Positions 55,182-64,000 of a stretch of DNA of 64,000 nucleotides are shown here, in pieces; positions within the stretch are counted from its first letter, which is position 1; each line of letters opens with the position of its first letter. The stretch lies in NCBI RefSeq assembly GCF_014651935.1, contig NZ_BMXV01000007.1, positions 124,001-188,000 of the forward strand, given 5' to 3'. The position numbers were made by a program, and so were the translations under genes. Source of the stretch: Marinobacter zhanjiangensis (lineage in GTDB: Bacteria > Pseudomonadota > Gammaproteobacteria > Pseudomonadales > Oleiphilaceae). The notes beneath the pieces were generated by a model that worked only from the letters and a program-made list of their open reading frames with translations, had not been told where the DNA came from and ran no database searches.

Positions 55182-55706
55182 CTAATTCTGAACAGAGGGC
55201 CGGTGTACGGTGAAGCTGATGGTGTCGCCGGTAAAGATGCGTTCGCCATCCGGGCCAATGACATTGACGCCGGCGTTATGGGTGCCCCTGAACACATTGT
55301 TCACGGTGACAGCCCCGGACCGGGTCTGCCCGACGGGCGTGCCATCCATGGTGACTTCGAACCGATGACCCTGGCGCAGGCCGGGTGTGCTGGTGACCCG
55401 GAATTCGACGTTGCCGCCGCCGCTCCAGAACGCTTCCTCTTCCGTCGGTGATGTGAAGCCGACGGATTCATAGGCGTCCTGGTCACCGATGCCCTCTTCT
55501 TCCTCCGACAGCTGCTGCTCGACCGTCTCCGGCCTCGGCATGGTGATGGTGGTGACGGGCTTTACGTTCACCCGCTCGGCATTGTCGTCCGGCTCGTCGG
55601 TAAAGGTCACGTTGCCGTTGTCGTCCACCTGGCGATAGACCTCGGCCTGGGCGGGCAGGGCGATCAGTGCCGATGTAGCGGCGGCGATCAGGAACAGTGC
55701 TTTCAT
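55182..55706 (-). CDS. DUF4124 domain-containing periplasmic protein
   Basis: A 174-residue secreted protein: signal peptide about 1-20 (MKALFLIAAATSALIALPAQ), then AEVYRQVDDNGNVTFTDEPD, the DUF4124 motif, an acidic linker and a beta-sandwich-like C-terminal part (VEFRVTSTPGLRQGHRFEVT, GTHNAGVNVIGPDG). Function unknown. Genes of this family are found between glnA and ntrB in related bacteria, so nitrogen control is possible. I used the ATG at 55706; an upstream in-frame ATG has no signal-peptide sense. Confidence 0.78.
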   Translation of the reverse strand: MKALFLIAAATSALIALPAQAEVYRQVDDNGNVTFTDEPDDNAERVNVKPVTTITMPRPETVEQQLSEEEEGIGDQDAYESVGFTSPTEEEAFWSGGGNVEFRVTSTPGLRQGHRFEVTMDGTPVGQTRSGAVTVNNVFRGTHNAGVNVIGPDGERIFTGDTISFTVHRPSVQN

Positions 55707-55807
55707 GGGCAGAACCTTGTGATGGACCATGACCGGATTATCGGCAGAGCGCACGGGCAATGCAATGTACCATGCGTCGCCTCAGGTTACGGTGAGGTAA
55801 AAGTCAC

Positions 55808-55838
55808 AAAAAAAGCCCCGCCGGAGCGGGGCTTTGTG
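55808..55838 (-). terminator. Intrinsic terminator after glnA
   Basis: On the minus strand the stem AAAGCCCCGC / GCGGGGCTTT is followed by TTTTTG, about 65 nt after the glnA stop, separating glnA from the DUF4124 gene. Confidence 0.9.
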
Positions 55839-55901
55839 TCTGCTGCACGGCGACTGCGGGGCCGGGGCCCCGAGTTGCCGGTCAGACCGGGCAGTGACTG
55901 A

Positions 55902-57305
55902 TCAGACGGAGTAGTACAGCTCGAATTCCACCGGGTGGGTGGTCATGTTCAGCTGCTCCACCTCGCCACGCTTGAGCTCAATGTAGCCGCCAATCATGTC
56001 TTCGGTGAACACGCCGCCACGGGTCAGGAACTCGTGATCCGCTTCCAGGCAATCCAGGGCTTCCTGGAAGGTCTCGGCCACGGTGGGGATGTCCAGTGCC
56101 TCTTCCTTGGGCAGGTCGTACAGATCCTTGTCCATGGCATCGCCCGGGTGGATCTTGTTCTGGATGCCGTCGAGGCCGGCCATCATCAGTGCCGCGAACG
56201 CCAGGTACGGGTTGGCGGACGCGTCCGGGAAGCGAACTTCAATACGACGGCCCTTCGGGCTGCTTACGTACGGAATGCGGATGGATGCGGAACGGTTGCG
56301 GGCAGAGTAGGCCAGCATGACCGGCGCCTCGAAGCCCGGCACCAGGCGCTTGTAGCTGTTGGTGGAGCTGTTGGTGAAGGCGTTGATGGCCTTGGAGTGC
56401 TTGATGATCCCGCCAATGTAGTACAGCGCCATTTCGCTCAGGCCGGCATAGCCGTCACCGGCAAACAGGTTCTTGCCATCCTTGTTCAGGGACATGTGAA
56501 CGTGCATGCCGGAGCCGTTGTCGCCAACCACCGGCTTGGGCATGAAGGTAGCGGTCTTGCCATAGGCATGGGCGACATTGTGCACGCAATATTTGAGGAT
56601 CTGTACTTCGTCGGCCTTGCGGGTCAGGGTGTTGGCGCCAACACCGATCTCACACTGGCCGGCGGTGCCCACTTCGTGGTGATGAACCTCGATATCGAGG
56701 CCCATGGACTCCATTGCAGCACACATGGCGCCACGCAGGTCATGCAGGCTGTCGACCGGCGGCACCGGGAAATAGCCGCCCTTGACGCCCGGACGGTGGC
56801 CGATGTTGTTGCGATCGAAGTCGTCGCCGGAAACCCAGGCGGCTTCCTCGGAGTGCAGTTCGTACATCGCACCCTGCATGTCGACCTTCCATTTGACAGA
56901 GTCGAATACGAAGAACTCGGGCTCCGGACCGAACAGGGCGCCTTCGGCGATGCCGGTGGACTTCAGATATTCCTCGGCGCGCTTGGCCACGGAACGGGGA
57001 TCACGCTCATAACCCTGCATGGTGGTCGGTTCCACGATATCGCAGGTGATATTGACGGTGGCTTCCTCGGTGAACGGGTCCAGCACGGAGGTCTCGTCGT
57101 CCGGCATCAGGATCATGTCGGACTCGTTAATGCCCTTCCAGCCGGAAATTGAAGAACCATCGAACATCTTGCCGTCGGTAAAGAAATCCTCGTCCACTTC
57201 TTTGGCAGGCAGGGTAACGTGCTGCTCTTTGCCGCGGCTGTCAGTGAATCGCATGTCGATCCATTTGACTTCGTGTTCTTTGATCAGATCAATCGTTTTG
57301 GCCAT
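55902..57305 (-). CDS. glnA: Glutamine synthetase, type I
   Basis: Forms glutamine from glutamate, ammonia and ATP; the main ammonia-assimilating enzyme. The 467-residue protein is GSI-beta: it starts [20 protein letters not shown], has [46 protein letters not shown] and [13 protein letters not shown], and Tyr396 in [11 protein letters not shown] corresponds to the adenylylation site. Control by adenylylation and by NtrC is therefore expected. It is preceded by a sigma-54 promoter and NtrC site and followed by a strong terminator. Confidence 0.98.
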   Translation of the reverse strand: MAKTIDLIKEHEVKWIDMRFTDSRGKEQHVTLPAKEVDEDFFTDGKMFDGSSISGWKGINESDMILMPDDETSVLDPFTEEATVNITCDIVEPTTMQGYERDPRSVAKRAEEYLKSTGIAEGALFGPEPEFFVFDSVKWKVDMQGAMYELHSEEAAWVSGDDFDRNNIGHRPGVKGGYFPVPPVDSLHDLRGAMCAAMESMGLDIEVHHHEVGTAGQCEIGVGANTLTRKADEVQILKYCVHNVAHAYGKTATFMPKPVVGDNGSGMHVHMSLNKDGKNLFAGDGYAGLSEMALYYIGGIIKHSKAINAFTNSSTNSYKRLVPGFEAPVMLAYSARNRSASIRIPYVSSPKGRRIEVRFPDASANPYLAFAALMMAGLDGIQNKIHPGDAMDKDLYDLPKEEALDIPTVAETFQEALDCLEADHEFLTRGGVFTEDMIGGYIELKRGEVEQLNMTTHPVEFELYYSV

Positions 57306-57461
57306 TGTACTTACTCCGTCAGTTAACCCGGATTGCGGGTGATTTCGGTGTTCGTTGTGCCGGATCGTTCAGCGTTGCTGCGGTCCGATCGTTGATATCA
57401 GCGATACCGGCGGCTCCGGTATGGGGCCGCATCGCTCTGATAGTCGGCTGCCGGAAACAAA

Positions 57462-57477
57462 TGCAAACTGCTTGCCA
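57462..57477 (-). promoter_or_regulatory. glnA: Sigma-54 promoter of glnA
   Basis: On the minus strand TGGCAAG-CAGT-TTGCA matches the -24/-12 consensus TGGCACG-N4-TTGCA at all but one position, with correct GG and GC placement. It lies about 155 nt before the glnA start and about 100 nt downstream of the NtrC site at 57575-57591. Confidence 0.85.
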
Positions 57478-57574
57478 GTTTCAGGCTGGCGCGCCAGAAC
57501 AGCGCAACCACGGCTTTCCGAGAGGGCGATGGCGCTCTTCGCTGGGGCAAGGCCACGTGAAGCGGCGTCTTGAG

Positions 57575-57591
57575 TGCACGCTTTTGGTGCA
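57575..57591 (-). promoter_or_regulatory. NtrC-binding site upstream of glnA
   Basis: TGCACGCTTTTGGTGCA has both perfect half-sites TGCAC and GTGCA separated by 7 nt, the classic NtrC enhancer. It is placed about 100 nt upstream of the sigma-54 promoter of glnA. A further pair of related half-sites, GTGCATT (57618-57624) and AATGCAC (57634-57640), lies 27 nt farther away, arranged tail to tail. Confidence 0.8.
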
Positions 57592-57807
57592 AAACAGGGT
57601 TGCCGTGATCATTTGTGGTGCATTTGGCGCCCGAATGCACTGAAACAGAATAGGCATTTTTCTTCATATTAACGACACCCTGTTTCCGATATACTTGCGC
57701 GCCTGTTGAAGCAGGATACCGGCCTCACTGCCGGTGACAAGTATTCATTTTCCGGATTTGAGACGCTAAACCCTCTCAGGTCGCCCGACATGCCTCAGGA
57801 ACCTGTT

Positions 57808-59622
57808 GTGATTGATAAGCTAAGAAACGTTGCCATTATTGCCCACGTTGACCATGGAAAGACCACCCTGGTAGACCAGTTGCTGCGCCAGTCCGGCACA
57901 CTGGACCGTAAAGAGCTCGAAAGCGAGCGGGTCATGGACTCCAACGACCAGGAAAAGGAGCGTGGTATCACCATTCTGGCCAAGAACACGGCCCTGAAAT
58001 GGCACGACTACGACATCAACATTGTGGACACCCCGGGCCACGCCGACTTCGGTGGCGAGGTCGAGCGTGTCATGAGCATGGTTGACAGTGTGCTGCTGGT
58101 GGTCGACTCCATCGACGGCCCCATGCCGCAAACCCGGTTTGTTACGCAGAAGGCTTTTGATGCCGGCCTGCGCCCCATCCTGGTGGTCAACAAGATTGAC
58201 CGTCCCGGTGCCCGCCCGGACTGGGTAGTGGACCAGGTCTTCGACCTGTTCGATAACCTCGGTGCCACAGAAGAGCAACTGGACTTCCCCATTGTCTTTG
58301 CCAGTGCCCTTAACGGCGTCGCCGGTATGGAGCACGAGGCCCTGGACGACAACATGGACGCCGTGTTCCAGGCCATTGTCGACCATGTCCCGGCGCCCGA
58401 TGTGGACCCGGACGGCACCTTCCAGATGCAGATCTCACAGCTGGACTACAACAGCTTTCTGGGCGTGATCGGCATTGGCCGAATCGCACGCGGCAAGGTG
58501 AAAACCAATACGCCAGTTACCGCCATCGATATCGACGGCAAAAAGCGTAACGGTCGTATTCTGAAGATCATGGGTCACTCCGGCCTGCACCGGGTAGAGG
58601 TGGATGATGCCCAGGCTGGCGATATTGTCTGCATCAGCGGTCTGGATGAGCTGCTCATTTCCGACACCCTGTGTGATCCGAACAATGTAGAGGCGCTGCC
58701 TCCGCTGACCGTTGACGAGCCCACCGTATCCATGACCTTCCAGGTGAACGACTCTCCGTTCGCCGGCAAGGAAGGCAAGTACGTTACCAGTCGCAACATC
58801 AAGGAGCGCCTGGAAAAAGAGCTGCTGCACAACGTAGCGCTGCGCGTTGAAGACGGCGAGTCGGCAGACAAGTTCAAGGTCTCCGGCCGTGGTGAGCTGC
58901 ACCTGTCGGTACTGATCGAGAACATGCGCCGGGAGAACTTCGAGCTGGCAGTGGGCCGGCCGGAAGTGGTTATCCGCGAAATCGACGGTGTAAAGCAGGA
59001 GCCCTACGAGAACGTTATCGTTGATATCGAAGAGCAGCACCAGGGTCCGGTGATGGAACAGCTGGGCCTGCGCAAGGGCGACATGACCAACATGATCCCC
59101 GATGGCAAGGGCCGTCTGCGTCTGGACTACACCATTCCGGCCCGCGGTCTGATCGGTTTCCGTAACACCTTCCTGACCATGACGTCCGGCAGCGGTATCC
59201 TGACCTCGACGTTCAGTCATTACGGCCCGCTTAAAGAGGGTGCCATGGGCAGCCGTCAGAACGGTGTGCTGATCTCCATGGCCAAAGGTACGGCGATGAC
59301 CTACTCGCTGGAGACCCTGCAGAGTCGTGGCAAGCTTTTCCTGGCGCCGGGTGACGAGATTTACGAAGGCCAGCTGTGTGGTATTCACAGCCGCGATAAC
59401 GACATCGTGGTCAACCCCACCAAGGCCAAGAAGCTCGACAACATGCGTGCCTCCGGCAAGGAAGAAGTGATTGCTCTGGTGCCGCCGATCAGGCACACCC
59501 TGGAGCAGGCGCTGGAGTTCATTGACGACGACGAGCTGGTGGAAGTGACGCCCAAGTCGATCCGGTTGCGCAAGAAGCTGCTGACCGAAAACGAGCGCAA
59601 GCGGGCTGGCAAGAAGAGCTAA
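57808..59622 (+). CDS. typA: Ribosome-associated GTPase TypA/BipA
   Basis: A 604-residue translational GTPase affecting ribosome assembly and stress responses. The GTPase domain has G1 [11 protein letters not shown]2/G3 RGITI and [12 protein letters not shown], and G4 NKID; the EF-G-like domains and the BipA-specific C-terminus ([21 protein letters not shown]) follow. I chose the GTG at 57808 (protein [13 protein letters not shown]), preceded by AGGA at 7 nt, because E. coli TypA starts MIEKLRNIAIIAH; the frame extends upstream through an ATG at 57790 and an earlier one. Confidence 0.95.
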   Translation: MIDKLRNVAIIAHVDHGKTTLVDQLLRQSGTLDRKELESERVMDSNDQEKERGITILAKNTALKWHDYDINIVDTPGHADFGGEVERVMSMVDSVLLVVDSIDGPMPQTRFVTQKAFDAGLRPILVVNKIDRPGARPDWVVDQVFDLFDNLGATEEQLDFPIVFASALNGVAGMEHEALDDNMDAVFQAIVDHVPAPDVDPDGTFQMQISQLDYNSFLGVIGIGRIARGKVKTNTPVTAIDIDGKKRNGRILKIMGHSGLHRVEVDDAQAGDIVCISGLDELLISDTLCDPNNVEALPPLTVDEPTVSMTFQVNDSPFAGKEGKYVTSRNIKERLEKELLHNVALRVEDGESADKFKVSGRGELHLSVLIENMRRENFELAVGRPEVVIREIDGVKQEPYENVIVDIEEQHQGPVMEQLGLRKGDMTNMIPDGKGRLRLDYTIPARGLIGFRNTFLTMTSGSGILTSTFSHYGPLKEGAMGSRQNGVLISMAKGTAMTYSLETLQSRGKLFLAPGDEIYEGQLCGIHSRDNDIVVNPTKAKKLDNMRASGKEEVIALVPPIRHTLEQALEFIDDDELVEVTPKSIRLRKKLLTENERKRAGKKS

Positions 59623-59654
59623 GGCCAGGATTTTTTCGAGGTTGCGACGTACAT

Positions 59655-59762
59655 CCCCTCTCCCTTGAGGGGAGAGGGCCAGGGTGAGGGTGAAAGGCGG
59701 GCCGACTGAGAGTTGCCTGCTCCCCCCTCACCCCAAACCCTCTCCCTCCGGGGGAGAGGGGG
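59655..59762. repeat. Purine/pyrimidine-rich palindromic repeat, copy 2 (typA/pip gap)
   Basis: Arms 59655-59692 and 59724-59762 with the same words as the copy at 28463-28570 (CCCCTCTCCCTTGAGGGG at the left end, CCTCACCCCAAACCCTCTCC on the right). The left arm is identical to copy 1 for over 30 bases, while the loop and the right-hand arm end have diverged. It lies 32 nt after the typA stop and may act as a transcript-end structure. Confidence 0.85.
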
Positions 59763-59828
59763 CTTTTACACATGAATTCCCCCGCCAATCTCAGCTAGAC
59801 TCCTTTTATCGACATAAAGGAGCGCGCA

Positions 59829-60791
59829 ATGCTGACCCTCTATCCCGAAATCGAACCGAACGTCCGCCACCGGCTTGCAGTGGATCCGCCCCATGAGCTG
59901 TACCTGGAAGAATCCGGTAACCCCGATGGCATTCCGGTTATTGTCGTTCATGGTGGCCCCGGCGGTGGCTGCGAGGAGTGGTATCGCCGGTTCTTCGATG
60001 CCGAGCGTTTTCGCATTATCCTGCTGGATCAGCGGGGGGCAGGGCGGTCGACACCGCTCGCCGAACTGGAAGGGAATAACACCCAGGCCCTGATTGAAGA
60101 TCTGGAACGGGTGCGGTCGTTTCTAGGTATTGAACGCTGGATGCTGTTCGGTGGTAGCTGGGGTTCCACCCTCAGCCTGGCCTATGCCCAGGCCCATCCC
60201 GAGCATGTGCTGGGGCTTGTGCTGAGGGGGGTCTTTCTTTGCCGTCCGGAAGATATCCACTGGTTCTACCAGCATGGTGCCGGGCGGGTGTTTCCTGATT
60301 ACTGGCGGGACTATGTGGCGACGATTCCGGAGGACGAGCGGGCAGACATGGTGTCTGCCTATTACCGGCGCCTGACTAGCGACAATGAGCTGGAACAGAT
60401 TCAGGCCGCCAAGGCCTGGTCCGTGTGGGAGGGCCGTTGCGCCACCCTGCACCCCAACCACCGCGTGGTGGAGCACTTTGCCCACCCCCATACGGCCATC
60501 GCCCTGGCCCGTATCGAGTGTCATTACTTCATGAACCATGCCTTTCTGGAGCCCGGGCAGCTGCTGGCCAATGCGCATCGGCTGGCGAAGATTCCCGGCA
60601 TTATTGTTCACGGGCGTTACGACATGGTCTGCCCGCTGGATAATGCCTTTGCTCTCAGTGAAGCCTGGCCCCAGGCCGAACTCCAGATTATCCGGGATGC
60701 GGGTCATTCGGCGTCCGAGCCGCCCGTTATCGACGCACTGATGCGGGCAGTTGAAACCGTGTCCCGGCAGGCGGACCCGCGCCTGGCCTGA
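59829..60791 (+). CDS. pip: Prolyl aminopeptidase (proline iminopeptidase)
   Basis: A 320-residue alpha/beta-hydrolase (S33) that removes N-terminal proline from peptides. The oxyanion region is HGGPGGG, the nucleophile Ser110 is in GGSWGSTLSLAYAQ, the acid is in HGRYDMVCP and the histidine in DAGHSASEP. DQRGAGRSTP is also characteristic of the family. Length is normal. It has its own start 67 nt after the palindromic repeat; dtd follows after about 140 nt. Confidence 0.94.
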   Translation: MLTLYPEIEPNVRHRLAVDPPHELYLEESGNPDGIPVIVVHGGPGGGCEEWYRRFFDAERFRIILLDQRGAGRSTPLAELEGNNTQALIEDLERVRSFLGIERWMLFGGSWGSTLSLAYAQAHPEHVLGLVLRGVFLCRPEDIHWFYQHGAGRVFPDYWRDYVATIPEDERADMVSAYYRRLTSDNELEQIQAAKAWSVWEGRCATLHPNHRVVEHFAHPHTAIALARIECHYFMNHAFLEPGQLLANAHRLAKIPGIIVHGRYDMVCPLDNAFALSEAWPQAELQIIRDAGHSASEPPVIDALMRAVETVSRQADPRLA

Positions 60792-60930
60792 ACGCCGTGG
60801 TGGCATCGCCGGCGATGTCGGAATAGCCGGTAAAAAAATTCATTGGCCGGCGGGTAACCCTACTTGCACGCGGCTAATTCCACCGATAGAATCCGATCCG
60901 TCTTCAAGCCAACCTCGTTACAGGGACGTC

Positions 60931-61374
60931 ATGAAGGGATTGATCCAGAGGGTGACCGGGGCCAGTGTGTCGGTGGATGGCGAGGCCATTGCCAGCATTG
61001 ATCAGGGCCTTTTGTTGCTGCTCGGGGTCGAGAAAAAGGATACCGAAAGGGAAGTGGATGCCCTGCTTCGCAAGATCACCCGTTACCGGGTCTTCCCTGA
61101 TGACCAGGGGCGAATGAATCGCAGCCTTGAGGATTGCGGTGGTTCGCTGCTGGTGGTTCCCCAGTTTACCCTTGCCGCCGATACCGGTTCCGGCACCCGT
61201 CCGGGGTTTTCCGATGCGGCCGGGCCTGATATGGCGAGCGACCTGGTGGATGAGTTCGTTCGCCGGGCCGTTGATTTGATGGGGCAGAGCCGGGTAGGGC
61301 AGGGGCAGTTCGGGGCCGATATGAAGGTATCACTGGTCAATGACGGACCGGTGACATTTTTGTTGACGGTTTGA
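60931..61374 (+). CDS. dtd: D-aminoacyl-tRNA deacylase
   Basis: Removes D-amino acids (and misplaced glycine) from tRNAs. The 147-residue dimeric enzyme has the start MKGLIQRVTGASVSVDGEAI, the catalytic-site motif VPQFTLAADT (S-Q-F-T-L in E. coli, here P-Q-F-T-L) and the Gly-cisPro motif in SLVNDGPVTF. The ATG is preferred to an upstream in-frame ATG (60751) that overlaps pip; length then matches the family. Confidence 0.94.
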   Translation: MKGLIQRVTGASVSVDGEAIASIDQGLLLLLGVEKKDTEREVDALLRKITRYRVFPDDQGRMNRSLEDCGGSLLVVPQFTLAADTGSGTRPGFSDAAGPDMASDLVDEFVRRAVDLMGQSRVGQGQFGADMKVSLVNDGPVTFLLTV

Positions 61375-61868
61375 ATAAAACTGTAATAAAAGGCTGTTAT
61401 TTTTACAGTCGGCCAGGTGGTAATGCGCCCGGTTGTGGTGCGGCGGATTGTCCCGGCTTCGGGTGACGCGCTCTTGTGGTGCGCTCTGCCGAGAGGATTT
61501 CAGCAGGTGTTTGCCTCAGGCTTTCGCAACTTGCTGATTTGTAAGTTTTGTCGAAAAGCTGGCCCTGATCTTGTTCCCCGGGGTAGAGCCGGGAGCTGTA
61601 ACCGCCGGGGATGAGAATGGGAAAAATCTGAAAATTTCAGGTTAAAAATTTGCAATTGTCCCGTTTGTATATTAAAAAGATGCTATTAAAGCAGAGCTTT
61701 AAAAAAGTTTTGTAAGTGGTTGACAGTGAAGGGCTCCATAAAGAAGAGGTCCGACGTCATCACCCCGGTCCCACGAGGCCTCTGCCGAAGGGAGCGGGTG
61801 TACTGAGACTGACAGGCGGGTCAGGCCCGTCGCTAAAAACCTGAGTTAACTCAAAAGGAAGATGCAAG
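61375..61868. other. Long A+T-rich gap between dtd and the porin gene
   Basis: About 490 bases with no supported gene. It holds an A+T hairpin just after dtd (ACTGTAA at 61380-61386 against TTACAGT at 61403-61409, a possible terminator), A/T-rich tracts around 61620-61710, a TTGACA at 61720-61725 without a good -10, and the palindrome TGAGTTAACTCA at 61842-61853. A 65-codon open frame at 61417-61614 shows no protein-like features. Confidence 0.6.
61842..61853 (+). promoter_or_regulatory. 12-bp palindrome next to the porin ribosome-binding site
   Basis: TGAGTTAACTCA is a perfect palindrome immediately upstream of the AAAAGGAAG Shine-Dalgarno of the porin gene. It could be an operator or a small RNA-level element; its role is unknown. 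Confidence 0.35.
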
Positions 61869-62927
61869 ATGAAAAAGACACTTATCGCTTCAGCGATTGC
61901 CGCAATCAGCTTCTCCGGTGTTGCTGCTGCCCAGTCTGACCCCTCACTGAGCGCCTCTGAACTGGCGGCTCGCATGGACTCCATGCCGCAGGTATACGGC
62001 AACATCCAGTACGCACTCGTACACAGTGATATCAAAGACGGTCCGGACTCTTTCGAGCACCGCGACAACGGCTCCACTCTGGGTGTGAAGCACGATCACG
62101 AACTGGCTCCGGGTATCACTGGTTTCTTCAAGGTTGAGCTTGAAGGCATTGATGCAGACGACAAGGCCAGCAGCAGTGGCCTCGACTCACTGGATGAAGC
62201 CTACATCGGTGTCAAGGGTGACAGCTTCGGTCAGCTGTGGATCGGTAGTGACGACTCCACCTACGAGCGCGCTGTTGATGGCATCGCCCAGTACTATGAA
62301 GCCGCTGACCTGAGCATCGGTCCTGACTACACCACTGGTGAAGGCGACCTGGTTCAGTACATGTCCCCGTCCTTCGGTGGTCTCTCTCTGTGGGCTGCTG
62401 TTGAAGTTAATGGCTCCGGCGATTCCCAGAACACTACCGGCGACAACGAGTATCCGTATCAGCTGGCTGCCGTTTATACCGCCGGTATGTTTGAGCTGGC
62501 TGCGGCCATGGACTCTAACGACAACAGTGCTTTCGGTAACGAGAACACCTATGGTCTCCGTGGTGCCGTAAACCTGGATGCCCTGACCCTGAGCGCGGAA
62601 TTCCACACCCGTGATGAGGCCTATGACCTCTTTGGTGTACAGGGTATTTACACCATGGGCGCGAATCGCTTTGCCCTGTCCTACGAGCTGGCAGAGCAGG
62701 ATGGCGGTGATGATCTCAAGCAAGACACCATCACTGTTCAGGCCCTGCACAACCTGTCCGACAACATGTACGTCTATGTTGAAGGCTACCTGGGCGGTGG
62801 TGACGATGTATACGGTGGCATAGATGCCGTTGACCCGACCTTCGAAAACCCGGCTGGCGAGCCTGCAGTTGCCCCGTACTCCGACGAGAGCAGTGTTGCA
62901 GCCGTTGGCGCAGTCTACTACTTCTGA
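61869..62927 (+). CDS. Gram-negative porin
   Basis: A 352-residue outer-membrane porin: signal peptide MKKTLIASAIAAISFSGVAAAQ (about 1-21), then about sixteen alternating beta strands beginning VYGNIQYALVHSDIKDG and ending SVAAVGAVYYF with the terminal Phe needed for outer-membrane insertion. Asp- and Gly-rich loops suggest a constriction with negative charge. It matches general diffusion porins (porin_4 type); selectivity cannot be inferred. The Shine-Dalgarno AAGGAAG is strong. It ends at a good terminator. Confidence 0.88.
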   Translation: MKKTLIASAIAAISFSGVAAAQSDPSLSASELAARMDSMPQVYGNIQYALVHSDIKDGPDSFEHRDNGSTLGVKHDHELAPGITGFFKVELEGIDADDKASSSGLDSLDEAYIGVKGDSFGQLWIGSDDSTYERAVDGIAQYYEAADLSIGPDYTTGEGDLVQYMSPSFGGLSLWAAVEVNGSGDSQNTTGDNEYPYQLAAVYTAGMFELAAAMDSNDNSAFGNENTYGLRGAVNLDALTLSAEFHTRDEAYDLFGVQGIYTMGANRFALSYELAEQDGGDDLKQDTITVQALHNLSDNMYVYVEGYLGGGDDVYGGIDAVDPTFENPAGEPAVAPYSDESSVAAVGAVYYF

Positions 62928-62961
62928 TCAGCTAACCAGCTGACTTAAAGAAGCGGTAAAG

Positions 62962-62995
62962 AAAAACCGGCAGCCTTCGGGCTGCCGGTTTTTTC
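62962..62995 (+). terminator. Intrinsic terminator after the porin gene
   Basis: AACCGGCAGCC-TTC-GGGCTGCCGGTT stem followed by TTTT, about 35 nt after the porin stop. Confidence 0.95.
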
Positions 62996-63051
62996 GTTTA
63001 CGGTGTCAGTAAAACTCTGATCAGTTCCAAACCAATATAAACGGAGCCCCC

Positions 63052-63921
63052 ATGGCAGAAGAACTGGAAATCAAGCTGAGCCTCACCCCGGGCGCCCTCA
63101 ATCAGGCTCAAGAGTGGCTGTCGGCCCAGGCCGGTGTCAGTGCCGGCCCTGAGAAGACGCTGGTCAACCGTTACTATGACACCCCGGGCGGAGACCTCAA
63201 TCGCCAGAAGGTGGCCCTGCGGGTGCGTCAGGCGGGCGACGAATACATCCAGACCCTGAAAACCCAGGGTGAGTTCGTGGATGGGGCCCACCGGCGCCAG
63301 GAGTGGGAATGGCCCCTGATGGGCACAGACCTGAATATCGGCCTGATTGCCGATACCCCCGTGGGGCAGGACGTCAACCTGGCTGACCTGAGCCCCGTTT
63401 TCGAAACCAACTTTGTCCGTCGCATCCTGATGCTGGAAAACGCGGAGGCCACCATTGAGTGTGCCCTGGATCAGGGCAGTATCCTGGCCGATGGCAGGCA
63501 AAGAGACCTGTGTGAGCTGGAGCTTGAGCTGAAACAGGGCGCGTCAACGGCCCTGCTGGACTGGGCCTGGTCACTGGCGGCGACGGTGCCGGTGTTCCTG
63601 AACCTGATCAGCAAGGCGGAGCAGGGCTATGCCCTGGCGGGGCTTTACCGGCCGGTACCGCTGGGCGACGAAGACTCATTGGTCAACCGGGTGCTTCACG
63701 GCCTGTCCCGGGCCTGGCTGTCTGGCGCCGTTGATGCAGCGCTGGCTCAGGATCTGGAGAGTCTGCAGAGGCGGGGAAGTCTGCCCGCCACACTGGTCAG
63801 TGACCTGGCCTGGCTGAATGAGCGCCTGGACGCGGGTGCAACCGTGGCTGATCTGGCGGCCGGGTCGACCCGGCCCGGGCAGCTCCAGCTGTCGCTGCTG
63901 GCGTTACCCGAGATGGGGTAA
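63052..63921 (+). CDS. CYTH-domain protein (probable inorganic triphosphatase)
   Basis: A 289-residue protein with an N-terminal CYTH domain: the signature EELEIKLSL at residues 3-11, then KTLVNRYYDTPGGDL, KVALRVRQ, DGAHRRQEWEW, and acidic/basic strands ending CELELELKQG. These provide the charged tunnel for triphosphate and metal. E. coli YgiF adds a CHAD domain; here the C-terminal region (about 205-289) is short and lacks a full CHAD pattern. Likely to hydrolyse inorganic triphosphate, not demonstrated. Confidence 0.86.
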   Translation: MAEELEIKLSLTPGALNQAQEWLSAQAGVSAGPEKTLVNRYYDTPGGDLNRQKVALRVRQAGDEYIQTLKTQGEFVDGAHRRQEWEWPLMGTDLNIGLIADTPVGQDVNLADLSPVFETNFVRRILMLENAEATIECALDQGSILADGRQRDLCELELELKQGASTALLDWAWSLAATVPVFLNLISKAEQGYALAGLYRPVPLGDEDSLVNRVLHGLSRAWLSGAVDAALAQDLESLQRRGSLPATLVSDLAWLNERLDAGATVADLAAGSTRPGQLQLSLLALPEMG

Positions 63922-63943
63922 CGGTTGCCCGGGGTGGGGCCTC

Positions 63944-64000
63944 TCAGGGAAGGCCCAGCACCACCGAGGCAATAGTGAAGTAGATCAGTACCCCGCTGAC
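63944..64000 (-). CDS. C-terminal end of an unidentified membrane protein (runs off the window)
   Basis: The minus strand reads VSGVLIYFTIASVVLGLP then stop, 18 codons in one frame up to the window edge. The hydrophobic character suggests the last membrane helix of a transporter or similar protein. The family cannot be named from this fragment. Confidence 0.35.
   Translation of the reverse strand, partial: VSGVLIYFTIASVVLGLP

Larger units (their letters stand above)
57306..57807. other. glnA / typA divergent regulatory region
   Basis: About 500 bases without a supported gene. It contains the sigma-54 promoter and NtrC enhancer of glnA (reading left) and the 5' region of typA (reading right), with a TATACT -10 candidate at 57690-57695 but no clear -35. 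The open frames across it do not resemble proteins. Confidence 0.7.

Noticed and set aside
61380..61409. Pho-box-like pair of CTGTAAT/CTGTTAT words after dtd
   Set aside because: The two words are 13 nt apart rather than 11, and the stretch forms a better A+T hairpin just after the dtd stop, so a terminator-like role is more likely.
61417..61614. A 65-codon frame in the dtd/porin gap
   Set aside because: No ribosome-binding site, no recognisable motif, and skewed composition; treated as non-coding.

Overview
The window is a 64 kb piece of a gammaproteobacterial chromosome. The G+C-rich coding, the MSHA pilus locus, a PomAB/FlgT-type (probably sodium-driven) flagellar motor, monofunctional HisB, the uvrA / MFS transporter / ssb block, and the glnA / DUF4124 / ntrB / ntrC order all fit a marine bacterium of the Marinobacter type or a close relative. 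The genus is an inference from gene order and family content, not a measured identity. No rRNA, tRNA, CRISPR array, phage or complete transposase gene was seen. Gene density is high and most genes are core functions.

Layout. 1-4.4 kb: start of an AsmA-family gene, a SRPBCC protein, then hisB-hisH-hisA-hisF, interrupted by two different inverted-repeat elements. 4.7-10 kb, minus strand: gpmI-envC-ctpA-yibQ (glycolysis, then periplasmic cell-wall functions), with a second copy of the hisA/hisF repeat between envC and ctpA. 10.2-11.2 kb: yibN-secB. 11.4-18.3 kb: a compact haem-uptake operon (TonB-dependent receptor, HmuY lipoprotein, HmuS, HmuT, HmuU, HmuV) behind a Fur-box-like site. 18.3-22.6 kb, minus strand: trmL, thiolase, cca, and a TraF-type outer-membrane protein. 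22.9-24.7 kb: flgP-flgT with a 15-bp minisatellite at their junction. 24.8-35.2 kb: lon, cnoX, uvrA, pomAB, an MFS transporter and ssb.

35.4-52.4 kb is a complete MSHA type IV pilus locus: assembly genes mshI, a PilN-like gene, mshJ, K, L, M, N, E, G, F, then pilin genes mshB, A, C, D, O, P and the large lectin-domain adhesin mshQ. Nearly all are overlapping or directly adjacent. MshE carries two exact 24-residue MshEN motifs, so pilus extension is probably controlled by cyclic di-GMP. 52.4-57.3 kb is the nitrogen regulon on the minus strand (glnA, DUF4124, ntrB, ntrC), with a sigma-54 promoter and NtrC sites visible upstream of glnA and an NtrC site upstream of ntrBC. 57.8-64 kb: typA, a prolyl aminopeptidase, dtd, a porin, a CYTH-domain phosphatase and the end of an unidentified membrane-protein gene.

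The least explained material is the set of intergenic palindromic elements: a 264-bp and a 422-bp copy of a MITE-like family with 33-bp terminal inverted repeats; a further palindrome nested in the longer copy; a hisH/hisA nested hairpin; a roughly 220-bp inverted repeat after hisF; and two copies of a purine-rich palindrome 31 kb apart. In one case the repeat end appears to supply the Shine-Dalgarno sequence of hisF.
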